From assembly GCF_000020005.1 (NCBI RefSeq), contig NC_010718.1, forward strand, positions 2,376,001 through 2,440,000: a DNA stretch of 64,000 nt. The letters are read 5' to 3'. Below are positions 27,621 through 36,566 of this stretch, piece by piece. The notes below the pieces were generated by a model. The model was not told the origin of the DNA, made no database searches, and worked only from the letters and a program-made list of their open reading frames with translations. Each line of letters begins with the position of its first letter. The first letter of the stretch is position 1. Origin of the DNA: Natranaerobius thermophilus JW/NM-WN-LF (lineage in GTDB: Bacteria > Bacillota > Natranaerobiia > Natranaerobiales > Natranaerobiaceae). Both the position numbers and the translations under genes were made by a program.

Positions 27621-28025
27621 TTAATTTAAATTCATGTCACCTTGTAGTTTTACCTTAGGAGAGATCACCATGGGGCTGCCTCTCATTTTATCAGTTAACT
27701 GGGCTACCAAGAGGGCATTTTGCTCTCCCGCAGGAAACAGAAGACTTTCCATATTGTTTTCTATTTGATCGCGGCTAATATCTTCTCGGCAGCGATAGAC
27801 CAGGGAAAACTCGCTCAGAATTTCAAATAATCCCTCGGGTACGAATCTGGTGCGACATGTGGCTGAAATTACTACAAAATCGCTGGTCTTTTTATTAATA
27901 ACATAATTCCATTCTGTTAACATGCGCAGGCGTTCACCGGACTTTCGTTCGGATTTAATTGTTCTGGAATCCACTTTCTCCAATCTAGTTTTAACCAGTT
28001 CTAATTTAGGTTTATCTTGACTCAT
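27621..28025 (-). CDS. SecB-like fold protein
   Basis: 134 residues, not firmly recognised. The second half, with NNMESLLFPAGEQNALLVAQLT and a following SPMVISPKV, resembles the C-terminal helix-strand of SecB chaperones (ILFPY.R..VS.LT...PPL.LP), and the earlier strands alternate as in the SecB sheet. ATG 28025 has AAGGGGG. It stands alone between comFA and an amidotransferase gene. A general chaperone, a toxin-antitoxin-linked SecB or an unrelated beta protein are all possible. Confidence 0.4.
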   Translation of the reverse strand: MSQDKPKLELVKTRLEKVDSRTIKSERKSGERLRMLTEWNYVINKKTSDFVVISATCRTRFVPEGLFEILSEFSLVYRCREDISRDQIENNMESLLFPAGEQNALLVAQLTDKMRGSPMVISPKVKLQGDMNLN

Positions 28026-28118
28026 TATTATCCCCCTTACATAAAGTTATTTCCTATTTTGAACAATTCTTTCCGTGATTTATTTTCTTCTTATGTCTCT
28101 TTTCTTCTACCTATATAT

Positions 28119-29057
28119 TTATTTTCGGCTCTCTTCTACTAACCGAACAAAGAGCTCATATCCACCCGGGCTATTGTCATGGCCCTCCGGATGCCATTGT
28201 ACTCCTAAACAGAAAGTATGATTTTTAGACTCAATGGCTTCGATGATACCGTCACCGGATCGTCCACTGACCACTAAATCCTCACCGGGGCTTTTGACAG
28301 CCTGATGATGGAAACTGTTTACTCTGATCTTACTTCGGCCCACAATTTCCTCAAGCAAAGAACCTTCTGTAATATATAATTTGTGTGTAGGATAATGCCT
28401 GGGAGCTTGTTGCTTGTGTTTCACCCATTCTTCCGCCTTACCCAACTGTAACTGACTGTCCATATCCTGATAGTTAGATCCTCCCTTAATCACATTTATT
28501 ATCTGCATACCTCGACAAACTCCTAAAATGGGAAGGGAACGCTCCATAGCCAGAGCCGTCAGCTTTAATTCCATTATATCCCGTTCCGGCTCAATACCAC
28601 CTTGTCCGGGTATAACTTCTTCGCCGAAATAGATGGGATCGGGGTCGTCGCCACCTGACAGGACTAATCCATCCAATCTGTCCAAAAATTTACCTAGATA
28701 AGACCGGGAAAATTCCCCTGGTTTTAGAGCTTCTAGTCTATCTTGATTCTCAAAAAGATCCAAGATATCTCCCGGCACGGGTTTTTCCTGATCAAGAACT
28801 TCTGTTAGGAGTTTTTGACCAGTATCCCGGCTGGGATTGGGTATTACCAGGGGAATCCCCCCTGCCGCCTCGATGGCTCTAATATAGGAGTGATTAATTC
28901 GAGTTTTGTCCCCGGATGTATCTTGAAAAGCAGTTACACCTATAATGGGGCGTGATATAGTCTCGGGTTTTTTCTCTAGGGAATAGCGATCTTCCACATG
29001 AGAAATATTGGAATTGGAATGGGAATTGGTATGGGAATTAATTTCATTACTATTCAT
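28119..29057 (-). CDS. Class I glutamine amidotransferase-like (gamma-Glu-GABA hydrolase family)
   Basis: 312 residues of the peptidase C26/PuuD family. The nucleophile elbow GVCRGMQIINV and the HVQWHPEG-type C-terminal His-Glu pair (LGVQWHPEGHD) are both present, together with SFHHQAVKSPG. Such enzymes hydrolyse gamma-glutamyl bonds, for example of gamma-glutamyl-GABA. The first 25 residues are an Asn/Ser-rich low-complexity extension read from an ATTGGAAT repeat in the DNA. The start ATG 29057 with AAAGGAGG lies within the end of hflX (8-nt overlap), so the two are cotranscribed. Substrate unknown. Confidence 0.85.
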   Translation of the reverse strand: MNSNEINSHTNSHSNSNISHVEDRYSLEKKPETISRPIIGVTAFQDTSGDKTRINHSYIRAIEAAGGIPLVIPNPSRDTGQKLLTEVLDQEKPVPGDILDLFENQDRLEALKPGEFSRSYLGKFLDRLDGLVLSGGDDPDPIYFGEEVIPGQGGIEPERDIMELKLTALAMERSLPILGVCRGMQIINVIKGGSNYQDMDSQLQLGKAEEWVKHKQQAPRHYPTHKLYITEGSLLEEIVGRSKIRVNSFHHQAVKSPGEDLVVSGRSGDGIIEAIESKNHTFCLGVQWHPEGHDNSPGGYELFVRLVEESRK

Positions 29058-30357
29058 GACGAGAATTACCTCCTTTAATTTCAGCTAGATCTTTTTCTAG
29101 GCGCTGATCCTCGTGGGGCGGCACCCTGGCGTAAACTTCCATAACTGTTTCTTTATACTCTATATCTAGAACTTCACCCACTTCATACAATCTGGCTTTT
29201 AGATCTTCCCTATGATAGGGAATGATATATTCTTTTCGGACCCAGGAACTTTCCAAATAACGTTGGATAGCCTTTCTCAACCTGTGAAGACCATCTTTTT
29301 TTAAGGCGGAAATGGCAACTTCCTTGGGGAAACCACTCTCCATCAAAGGCTCGGATTCTTGCAACAGATCTGTTTTGTTATACACTTTGATTATGGGGGT
29401 CCCTTCCAAATCAAGGGAGGATAATACTTCTTCCACTGCTTCTATCTCTTCATACATTCTAGGGCTCGAAGCGTCGATTACATGAAGTATTAAATCTGCC
29501 TCTTCCACCTCTTCAAGTGTAGCTCTAAAAGCTGCCACCAGGTGATGGGGCAGTTTATTAATAAATCCCACAGTATCCGAAAGCAGGGCTTTGGAACCAG
29601 ATGACATGCTCATATCTGCTAGTTTAGGGTCTAAAGTATTAAAGAGCTCGTCCTTGGCAGTCACTTTGCTTCCCGTCAAGGTAGATAAAAGGGTTGATTT
29701 ACCAGCATTGGTATAACCAACGAGGGATACCACGGGTAAATTATGTTTTTTGCGGTACTGGCGATTTTCTTCCCGACGCTTTCTTACTTCTGCCAGCTTA
29801 CGCCTAATCTCTTGAATTTGTTCTCTCAAATGGCGTCTGTCGATCTCTAGTTTCTGTTCTCCCCGTCCTCTAGTACCGATACCACCGGCAAGTCGGCTCA
29901 TCTCACTTCCGCGGCCCACCAATCGGGGGAGTAGATACTCTAAACGGGCCAGTTCTACTTGCAGCTTGGCCTCTTTGGAATTAGCCCGCCGGTAAAATAT
30001 ATCCAAGATTAAAGCTGTCCGATCCCAAACATCGGTATCTAAAGTATCTTCTAAGTTGCGAATCTGACCTGGAGACAATTCATCATCAAAAATCACCATA
30101 TTACAATCAAGTTCTTCTAGCAGCAATCCGATCTCACGAGCTTTACCTTTACCAATGAAAAACCCGGGATGGGGTTTAGGTCGTTTTTGCACAATTTCCG
30201 TTACGCACTCTATCTCTGCCGTATCTGCCAAACGCTGTAACTCCTCCAGAGATTCTTCCGTACTAAAACGCTCGTTCCTGTCCGTTTGCTCTAAAGCTAC
30301 TAAAATAGCCCTTTTGGGCTCCATTCTATTGTCAAAGCCATCAAAACTATTACTCAT
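29050..30357 (-). CDS. hflX: HflX ribosome-associated GTPase
   Basis: 435 residues. An N-terminal HflX domain (KPHPGFFIGKGKAREI, FDDELSPGQIRNLE, GIGTRGRGEQKLE) precedes a GTPase domain with P-loop GYTNAGKSTL, switch GFINKLPHHLVAAFRATLEE and base motif YNKTDL. HflX splits stalled or stress-inactivated 70S ribosomes. ATG 30357 has GGAGGT. The C-terminal beta domain (about 375-435) is normal in length. It leads a two-gene unit with the amidotransferase. Confidence 0.92.
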   Translation of the reverse strand: MSNSFDGFDNRMEPKRAILVALEQTDRNERFSTEESLEELQRLADTAEIECVTEIVQKRPKPHPGFFIGKGKAREIGLLLEELDCNMVIFDDELSPGQIRNLEDTLDTDVWDRTALILDIFYRRANSKEAKLQVELARLEYLLPRLVGRGSEMSRLAGGIGTRGRGEQKLEIDRRHLREQIQEIRRKLAEVRKRREENRQYRKKHNLPVVSLVGYTNAGKSTLLSTLTGSKVTAKDELFNTLDPKLADMSMSSGSKALLSDTVGFINKLPHHLVAAFRATLEEVEEADLILHVIDASSPRMYEEIEAVEEVLSSLDLEGTPIIKVYNKTDLLQESEPLMESGFPKEVAISALKKDGLHRLRKAIQRYLESSWVRKEYIIPYHREDLKARLYEVGEVLDIEYKETVMEVYARVPPHEDQRLEKDLAEIKGGNSRHE

Positions 30358-30390
30358 GTAAACTTACCTCCATTGTCATACTCTTAACAC

Positions 30391-30431
30391 GCTCCCACAG
30401 CTACAACAAAGGAAGCTACAACACAGGGAGC
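30391..30431. other. Hairpin between hflX and the upstream gene
   Basis: GCTCCC (30391-30396) can pair with GGGAGC (30426-30431) around two copies of AGCTACAAC/AGCTACAACAC. No T-run follows, so this may be only a stability element. Confidence 0.35.
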
Positions 30432-30461
30432 AGGGGGCAGTGACTTTCTCCTTGAGTTCCA

Positions 30462-31286
30462 TTAAAAGCTGATATCTACTTGTATCTCTTGAATCTCATG
30501 GGCTTGGGGTGAGTCTCCTTCCCAAGACCTGGACCTGGGAGCATACAATATAAAAGCGGGTAATGTGATATCTTCAACAAGGTTCTTCCCTTCACCTGTT
30601 ACTTGAAAAAATATTTCTTCGTGAAACTGTCTGGGAGAGCTAACATTCTTTTCTTGGTCTGTCCCGCCATTATCCCCGTCATTATTTAGTTCACCTTCGG
30701 TTAGTTCATGATCTAAAATTAGATAAACCTCTTCCATTGTAATATTTTCCTGTTGATTTTCTAGCTCCTTACCAAAGTTATAACCTCCAGTGGCCACTTT
30801 TATGTATTCCAAATAATCAAATTCCTCTTGATGTTCGAGAACTATATCTCGCATAGTATTAGCAGATTCCTCTGGAAAGTCACTTTTTTGAAGGGGTTGG
30901 CCTGGAATTGCTTCTTGGAAGGGACTAGTAGCCCTTTCCGGATCTAAGTAATTTTCGGGATAGAAAACAGCCATAACAGGAGAAGCTTCTCCTTCAGATA
31001 AGATCTGACCACCAGAAATCTGAGCTTCTAATTCTAAGCGGACCCGATCTTCTGTATAGTTTTCCATACTGCCTTCAATTTCTTCAATCACAAGTTCGGG
31101 ACCTTCCATAATATGTTGATAAAGAGGGAGATAAAATAACCACACAAAAGCTCCGGCTAGAGCTGCCATTACAGCTATACTAAACATGAATTGTTTAGGT
31201 TTATCTGCCGTAACTATCCTTAGCAGATAGGCCAGCAGTAGAAAAGCTAGTATTGCAACTACAGCAACCACAATTAAAACTTCCAT
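30462..31286 (-). CDS. Membrane-anchored protein of unknown function
   Basis: 274 residues. Two membrane helices at 2-24 and 34-55, then a large acidic extracytoplasmic domain with no recognised motif. A stretch rich in Asp, Gly and Asn (about 195-212) may be a flexible linker. AGGGGG precedes ATG 31286. It lies upstream of hflX with a 104-bp gap containing a hairpin, so cotranscription is uncertain. I cannot name a family. Confidence 0.6.
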   Translation of the reverse strand: MEVLIVVAVVAILAFLLLAYLLRIVTADKPKQFMFSIAVMAALAGAFVWLFYLPLYQHIMEGPELVIEEIEGSMENYTEDRVRLELEAQISGGQILSEGEASPVMAVFYPENYLDPERATSPFQEAIPGQPLQKSDFPEESANTMRDIVLEHQEEFDYLEYIKVATGGYNFGKELENQQENITMEEVYLILDHELTEGELNNDGDNGGTDQEKNVSSPRQFHEEIFFQVTGEGKNLVEDITLPAFILYAPRSRSWEGDSPQAHEIQEIQVDISF

Positions 31287-31472
31287 ATTAATGCCCCCTA
31301 ATATTCAACATCTGCCGTGTTGAGATACATACCTGATTTCAGTTATAGCCACTATAAGTATAGTATAACACAATTATGATATTAATTATTAACCTTAAAA
31401 ACCAGTTCATTTATCATTCGTTATCATTCCCCGCACCATTGGCCTGTTTGCCGTAATCACCTTGATCAAAGT

Positions 31473-31513
31473 AAAAAAACGACCCTCAACCCCCGGTTAT
31501 CCGGGGTGAGGGC
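31473..31513 (-). terminator. Terminator of the H-NOX chemoreceptor gene
   Basis: A strong stem CCCTCAACCCCCGG (31483-31496) against CCGGGGTGAGGG (31501-31512), followed on the minus strand by T7. Confidence 0.85.
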
Positions 31514-31559
31514 CGGTAAATATAACGATACTACAATACGAGTCATGCCACCAAACTAC

Positions 31560-31648
31560 ATCTCTAATATACCTTCATCTCTGATTAAATCTTCATTTCT
31601 AACTATATCTTCATCTCTAACTATACTTTCATTTCTAATTAAACCTTG
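31560..31648 (-). repeat. 18-bp tandem repeat, about five copies, at the end of the H-NOX gene
   Basis: Units at 31577, 31595, 31613 and 31631 are 18 bp each and preceded by a 17-bp copy at 31560. The array begins at the stop codon. In the chemoreceptor frame it contains repeated stops; in another frame it reads as a hexapeptide repeat I-V-R-N/D-E-D. Confidence 0.8.
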
Positions 31649-33453
31649 TGTCGTTTTAGTTCGCCTTGAAGCTCACTTGTCAACACTTTTAACTGCTCGG
31701 TGTATTCGGACATTTCTTTGATTTTTTCAGAGTACTCACTGACATTAGAACTCATCTCTTCTGAAGCGGCACTGTTTTCTTCGGCTATGGCCGCTAGGGA
31801 GTTAATACTTTCAAAGACCTGGTTCATGTTCTCCGTTTCCTTAGAAAGCTTGTCCACCATATCGGCGATTTTTTCAGCCACCTGATTGATCTGATTTGTG
31901 GCATGTCCGGTTTCCTCGGCAGTACTGTGAAGAGTTGTGGTACTTTCCTCAAGCCGAGAAAATTGATTGGTGATATCATTGACCAGATTATCAACTTCTG
32001 AAACAAAGCTTTTCAAATTGTCACTGATAGTTCCCACAGCTTTCCCCGAGTTTTCAGCCAGGTTACGGACTTCGTTGGCTACCACAGCAAAACCTTGACC
32101 GTGTTCTCCTGCCCTAGCCGCTTCTATGGAAGCATTGAGAGCCAGTAGATTGGTCTGTTCCGCTATTTCTTCCACAGTTGTCACTATTTCCAGCATATGT
32201 TCCACATTTTTAGAAAGTTCCTTACCCTTGGAGTCTACTCCCGCAAATTGCTGTCGGACGTCTTCCAGCTTTTCGGCAACATTGCGAACATCTTCATGAC
32301 TTGACTTGATATTCTGAACTGCCTTCTCCAGAGCTTCTTTATCTTCAAGTTCTTCATTGGCAATGGATTGGATTGTTTCTACATTACTTTGCAGACTGTT
32401 AACGGAACCTTCTGTTTCTTCCGCTTGTTGAATAGCTCCTTGAGAAACTTCCTGCACCATTTGGGAAATGTCACCCGACAGCTCTTTCATATTATCGGAT
32501 ACATTTCCGTAGCGCTCAACAAATTTATATAAATCATCTGTACCGCCTTTTAAAAATAATAAACCTTTTTTGATATTAGTCTTGGACTCAAATAAATCAT
32601 TTTGTAGTGTTTCTATGTAGTCACCGGAACTTACCCTGAGGGCCTGAGAAAAATCCAGTTCCTTCAACTTGTTCAATTCATTTCTGACTACATCTAAAGG
32701 CGCCAGAGCAATCTTGGCTGAACCGTATATAACTGCAAAACTAGCCACCAGAATCACTGCCAGATTGGTGTCGAGTTGAAAGCCATTCAAGGCAGCAGCT
32801 ATTATTGTTATAACAACACTACTTGAAAGAGCAATTTTACCTGGTACTCCTCTGATTATTCCCAAGGACAAGAAACGGCTCAAGGGAAATTCTTTAATTC
32901 CAGCTGTAGCTTGTTCTGTAGTAATTTTTACATCTAAATATTGTTCTCCATTGGAGTCTTCTCCCCGATCCAGTTCTTCAAAATTGATTTCCTCATCAAA
33001 ATAATCTCCGACTCCTTCCAGAAGTCCTAAGAAATAATCAAATAAACCCCGGTTAGAAACATATTTAATTTTAATAGTATTTGGAGAAAGTTCTTCAGCC
33101 ACAAGACCCGGGGGAGTTGCACCAGAGATCATTTTGGTAAGCTGGCGGTGGACTTCATCCATCATCATTAGGAATTCCTTTGCCGTACTCTGATCAAAAT
33201 AAGACGGAAACAATTCAGCAAAGGACCAGATATTTTTTCTTCCCAACTTTCTAAAAACATGGGAACTACTAGAACCTTGTTTTTCTGCCATTTTTTCTAT
33301 CAGTCCACGGGCATCCCGATCAGATACATTCATGGTGGGTGTGATAATTTCATCACCTTCCCATCCCAATTCTGAAAGTACCTGAGTTACTTGGTCTTCT
33401 CCATACAAATCCTTTAAACTATTAATCCAGGCGAGAACTACTGTGCCTTTCAT
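31639..33453 (-). CDS. H-NOX-domain methyl-accepting chemotaxis protein
   Basis: 604 residues. Residues 1-190 are an H-NOX heme sensor: MKGTVVLAW start, proximal heme ligand H102 ([13 protein letters not shown]), heme-propionate motif Y131-x-S-x-R135, and P115. W9, N74 and Y140 match the distal-pocket residues that give Thermoanaerobacter tengcongensis H-NOX its oxygen binding. Two membrane segments (about 207-250), then a coiled methyl-accepting domain with the invariant tip [19 protein letters not shown]. It should bind O2 and signal through CheA to steer the cell away. ATG 33453 follows GGGAGTG. The fusion is the same as in the known Tar4H protein. Confidence 0.93.
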   Translation of the reverse strand: MKGTVVLAWINSLKDLYGEDQVTQVLSELGWEGDEIITPTMNVSDRDARGLIEKMAEKQGSSSSHVFRKLGRKNIWSFAELFPSYFDQSTAKEFLMMMDEVHRQLTKMISGATPPGLVAEELSPNTIKIKYVSNRGLFDYFLGLLEGVGDYFDEEINFEELDRGEDSNGEQYLDVKITTEQATAGIKEFPLSRFLSLGIIRGVPGKIALSSSVVITIIAAALNGFQLDTNLAVILVASFAVIYGSAKIALAPLDVVRNELNKLKELDFSQALRVSSGDYIETLQNDLFESKTNIKKGLLFLKGGTDDLYKFVERYGNVSDNMKELSGDISQMVQEVSQGAIQQAEETEGSVNSLQSNVETIQSIANEELEDKEALEKAVQNIKSSHEDVRNVAEKLEDVRQQFAGVDSKGKELSKNVEHMLEIVTTVEEIAEQTNLLALNASIEAARAGEHGQGFAVVANEVRNLAENSGKAVGTISDNLKSFVSEVDNLVNDITNQFSRLEESTTTLHSTAEETGHATNQINQVAEKIADMVDKLSKETENMNQVFESINSLAAIAEENSAASEEMSSNVSEYSEKIKEMSEYTEQLKVLTSELQGELKRHKV

Positions 33454-33568
33454 CGCAAGCTGTCACTCCCTTCTAATTCAAATAAAAAATATTAGTAATG
33501 ATTTCTTATCTCATCTACCAGCTTCTATTTATTTCTACAATTTAGCACAAAATTCCTGTAACTTTTAT

Positions 33569-34570
33569 CTATTTTTTTATGGTCGAAGAAATCAAATTGG
33601 CTATTGTTACTGAAATAAATGAGACCAACAGGGTAAACCAGAAAGTAGTTAATCTACTCAATAAACTCAAACTAAAGCCCAGGCCTCGAGAAAGCCCCAT
33701 GCGATATAACTGTACTGTCATAGCACCTTCGTAAGTACCCAAACCTCCTGGACTCACCGGAATCATTCCAAATAAATAACCAATAAAAGTGGCATTGGTT
33801 ACCTGTAAAAAGGAGAGCTCAACACCCATTCCCAGACTGATAAGATAAGATTTTACGCCCAGTAGGAACCAAATTATTAGACCAATGACAAAGGCAGAAG
33901 TTACAAGCAGTTTATGCTTCCAAAACAATCTGATAAAAAAACCGGATTTTTCAAGAACCATGTTTAACCAAGAATCAGTACTAATCCTTTGTTTAATCTT
34001 AGGAAGCAGGCAAAGGATTATTAGTACCAAGGCCAGTATAGATAGAAGTGTAACGATCACTGGTTTATCAAGTAAAAACCTAGGAATTGCCATGAATAAG
34101 CCGTAATAAAAGGCAGCCATGACAACAAAAAAGCTTCCCATACTGATGATTTTATGGCAAAGAACCAAGAGGATTGCCTCTTCTTTCGAATAGTGAAGGT
34201 TTCTGCTTATCATTACTGCTTTTAGACCTTCCCCACCTGTTTTGGCTGCCGGGGTCACCCCTTCCAACAGGGTACCGTAGCTGTTGATTATCCAAAAATC
34301 TCGTATTCGCCCTATTTCCCTGTGTTCAAAAACTCCTGAACAAAGGCGCCATTGATAGGCTACCAAGACTAAAGTTATTAGCTGTAAAATCAACACAGAA
34401 GCAATGGTCCAGGGTGATATTATTTTGAGATTTCCTATTAATTGGGGTATATGTTGAATGATAACTAGGGCAACTATAATTAAAAACAGGACTTTGCCCA
34501 CTTTTAGAACCATTTTTTTGATATTGTCTTCCCATAAGCTGTTTTTAAGTTTTGATATAATTCCTGACAT
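33569..34570 (-). CDS. Lysylphosphatidylglycerol synthase TM-domain/flippase-like (UPF0104) protein
   Basis: About 333 residues with eight or more membrane helices. The conserved stretches EGVTPAAKTGGEGLKA and GMIPVSPGGLGTYEGAM are the hallmarks of the UPF0104/MprF N-terminal flippase domain. There is no aminoacyl-transferase domain, so this is a stand-alone lipid-transport-like protein. ATG 34570 is the preferred start (weak GGGAT ahead); a TTG at 34648 would add 26 residues without a site. Lipid substrate unknown. Confidence 0.8.
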   Translation of the reverse strand: MSGIISKLKNSLWEDNIKKMVLKVGKVLFLIIVALVIIQHIPQLIGNLKIISPWTIASVLILQLITLVLVAYQWRLCSGVFEHREIGRIRDFWIINSYGTLLEGVTPAAKTGGEGLKAVMISRNLHYSKEEAILLVLCHKIISMGSFFVVMAAFYYGLFMAIPRFLLDKPVIVTLLSILALVLIILCLLPKIKQRISTDSWLNMVLEKSGFFIRLFWKHKLLVTSAFVIGLIIWFLLGVKSYLISLGMGVELSFLQVTNATFIGYLFGMIPVSPGGLGTYEGAMTVQLYRMGLSRGLGFSLSLLSRLTTFWFTLLVSFISVTIANLISSTIKK

Positions 34571-34648
34571 AGTTATCCCGTCCCATCTAAGACTATCTTT
34601 TTTCCATGGCACTGTTATATTTAGTTGTTGACACTGTATAATTTTCAA

Positions 34649-34718
34649 TTGAACGGTTTATGCGGTTCAAACGGTTTAAAAAGTTTATGCGGGTTTGAAC
34701 GGATTATGCGGCTTTGAC
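34649..34718. repeat. Tandem TTGAACGG-TTTATGCGG repeats
   Basis: Three imperfect copies of a unit with core TTGAACGGNTTATGCGG; the middle copy has an AAAAAG insertion. Upstream of the flippase-like gene, possibly within its leader. No known family recognised. Confidence 0.55.
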
Positions 34719-34749
34719 AGTACATTTAACGAGTGAGCAGTCAATTTAA

Positions 34750-34779
34750 ATCAGCAAATAACAGGATTTATTTGCTGAT
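34750..34779. other. Perfect 12-bp hairpin
   Basis: ATCAGCAAATAA (34750-34761) and its exact complement (34768-34779) with a 6-nt loop, in the non-coding stretch 34571-35095. Confidence 0.6.
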
Positions 34780-34849
34780 CTATTCATAGATGAATATTTC
34801 TTGTCATCTAGGTCTATTCCTTCCAGTTCATAAAATGTCAATCAATTAA

Positions 34850-34904
34850 TTGACATACTCCCACAGCTGAAGCAGTGGAATTTCTGCTGCTGTTTATCGT
34901 GAAT
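34850..34904 (+). repeat. 55-bp repeat, copy A (IS200/IS605-end-like)
   Basis: About 89% identical to 36412-36466 in the same orientation. The core CTCCCACAGCTgaAGCAGTGG forms an imperfect hairpin of the kind seen at the right ends (guide-RNA region) of IS200/IS605 and tnpB elements. No tnpA or tnpB gene is near. Confidence 0.65.
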
Positions 34905-34983
34905 TTTATTTAAAAATAATTATTTGCAGGATTTAGGAATTTTTTGGAGAATATTATTGGATACAGGTGATATAAATAAACTA

Positions 34984-35020
34984 GGCCGGATATAATATTA
35001 ATATGAATCAATAACCGGCC
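34984..35020 (+). promoter_or_regulatory. GGCCGG inverted repeat upstream of the Asp23 gene
   Basis: GGCCGG (34984-34989) and CCGGCC (35015-35020) enclose TATAATATTAATATG. The TATAAT at 34990 could be a -10 box, so the repeat may flank the promoter; no -35 with standard spacing was found. Confidence 0.4.
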
Positions 35021-35095
35021 AACCAGTTGACCTTTGATTTAAGTTTATAAAATCATGGTCTTCTGGAGAAATTAATTACAAAGGAGAGGTTCGTA

Positions 35096-35518
35096 ATGGC
35101 TGATAATGAAAAACGTAAAAATGAAGTGACTGACATTTCAAGGGAAGACAACATTGAAATAGTTGACGACGTTATTGCAATCATTGCTGGGATTGCTGCT
35201 AATAAAGTCGAAGGTGTTAGAGGAATGGCAGGAGGTTCTTTTGTAGGTAACATTGCAGAAAGAGTTGGCAGAAAAGACCTTGCTAAAGGAGTTAAAGTAG
35301 AAACTACCCAAGAAAATGAAGTCAATGTAAGTATTAGTATTGTAGTTCAATACGGAGTAAAAATTCATGAAACGGCAAAAGAAGTGCAAAAAGCTGTCAG
35401 AGAAGCAATTCAGTCCATGACAGGCCTAGAAGTACCAGCAGTAAGGGTTAATGTACAAGGTGTAGAAATGGAAAAGGAAGAAGAAGAAAATGTTCAAGAA
35501 CTTCCCGAATCCGAATAG
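35096..35518 (+). CDS. Asp23/Gls24 family envelope stress protein
   Basis: 140 residues, typical for the family. The core from IVDDVIAIIAGIAANKVEGVRGM to KAVREAIQSMTGLEVPAVRVNVQGV is the Asp23/DUF322 fold, which coats the membrane face and responds to alkaline or cell-wall stress. RBS AAAGGAGAGG precedes ATG 35096. The C-terminal tail is strongly acidic. Monocistronic, with its own terminator, and bracketed by the two 55-bp repeats together with the following methyltransferase. Confidence 0.9.
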   Translation: MADNEKRKNEVTDISREDNIEIVDDVIAIIAGIAANKVEGVRGMAGGSFVGNIAERVGRKDLAKGVKVETTQENEVNVSISIVVQYGVKIHETAKEVQKAVREAIQSMTGLEVPAVRVNVQGVEMEKEEEENVQELPESE

Positions 35519-35576
35519 TTATCAGAATCCCGAGTAAACCAGTTTTACTCAAAATTCCAGAGATAAGTTTCCCAGG

Positions 35577-35626
35577 AACTCCCTCAGGTCTCTTGATATT
35601 ATCAATGAGCCTGGGGGAGTTTTTTA
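35577..35626 (+). terminator. Terminator of the Asp23 gene
   Basis: AACTCCCTCAGG (35577-35588) pairs with CCTGGGGGAGTT (35610-35621) and T6 follows. Confidence 0.85.
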
Positions 35627-35646
35627 TTCAAATTTAGATTGAAAGC

Positions 35647-36273
35647 TTATTTTGGTGATTTTATAGCAACTCCAATCCCTAGATAGTACTTTTTATCGGG
35701 AAGGGGCAGTTCAATCGTCTCGTCAAGTTGCCTGTATAATGTTACATTCTCAGAGCCGAAATAATCTTTCATGGTCCCTTCAAATTCTTCCTCTGTCAAT
35801 TGATGAACATGATAAGGATCATTACAAGGTTTATCTCGCCCTCTGCCAAAGGGAGTCGAAATAATTATAAGCCCTCCTGGTTCTGTCAAACGATACATAT
35901 TGGCTAGATACTGAGCTTCATCTTCCACATGTTCCATAGTTTCTAGACTGACAACACAATCAAAGGTTCCTAACTTTTCAGGTAAAGTTTCGTCCAAAGT
36001 GTCTCCAATTCGATAACTGACTTTGGGATTATTATAGTGATTCCGAGCGTATTCAATAGTTTCAGGGCACAGGTCTACACCCAGGACTTCTCTGACCTTT
36101 TGTGAACTTGCCAAAATTTTAGATCCGTATCCCACCCCACAGGCAATATCTAGTACTCTGCCCGTAGAGAATTTTTTGCTGAGCTCATATCTCGCAATAT
36201 GCTCAAGGAGTGTTCCATTGTTGGGACTCATTTTTTTCGGAATCACTCGTTCTTCCGTCTTTGCCCAGTTCAT
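35647..36273 (-). CDS. Class I SAM-dependent methyltransferase
   Basis: 208 residues with SAM-binding motif I RVLDIACGVGYGSKIL, an acidic loop VLGVDLCPE, and FDCVVSLETMEHVED, the pattern of a methyltransferase-11-type enzyme. TGAGGTG is upstream of ATG 36273. It converges on the Asp23 gene and is not in an operon. Substrate cannot be deduced; small-molecule or quinone/lipid methylation are equally possible. Confidence 0.8.
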   Translation of the reverse strand: MNWAKTEERVIPKKMSPNNGTLLEHIARYELSKKFSTGRVLDIACGVGYGSKILASSQKVREVLGVDLCPETIEYARNHYNNPKVSYRIGDTLDETLPEKLGTFDCVVSLETMEHVEDEAQYLANMYRLTEPGGLIIISTPFGRGRDKPCNDPYHVHQLTEEEFEGTMKDYFGSENVTLYRQLDETIELPLPDKKYYLGIGVAIKSPK

Positions 36274-36411
36274 TATTTTATCAACACCTCAATAAATTTA
36301 AGATTTAAATTAATTGATACTTTTATTTGAACCTTATAAATAATATTTTATCTTTAATTTTTCCACAAAACAACATAATCAAGTTTCAACCCTTGCAATA
36401 AATGAGCGTTC

Positions 36412-36466
36412 TTGATATACTCCCACAGCTAAAGCAGTGGGATTTCTGCTGCTATTCATCGTAAAT
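36412..36466 (+). repeat. 55-bp repeat, copy B (IS200/IS605-end-like)
   Basis: Second copy of the repeat at 34850-34904, about six mismatches. Here the hairpin core CCCACaGCTaaAGCaGTGGG is complete. The two copies bracket 1.5 kb containing the Asp23 and methyltransferase genes. Confidence 0.65.
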
Positions 36467-36486
36467 CATTGTCTTTGTTTATGCAC

Positions 36487-36520
36487 AAACAAAAGTTGGG
36501 CATCCCATAGGATGCCCAAC
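36487..36520 (-). terminator. Terminator of the selenoprotein gene
   Basis: Perfect 11-bp stem GTTGGGCATCC/GGATGCCCAAC (36495-36520) followed on the minus strand by TTTTGTTTG. Confidence 0.8.
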
Positions 36521-36566
36521 TTCCTAAATAAACGTTGGTAATTATTAAGTAGTTAAGTTTGTTATA

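Noticed and set aside
34850-36466. Complete IS200/IS605 element
   Set aside because: The DNA between the repeats holds an Asp23 and a methyltransferase gene, no transposase.
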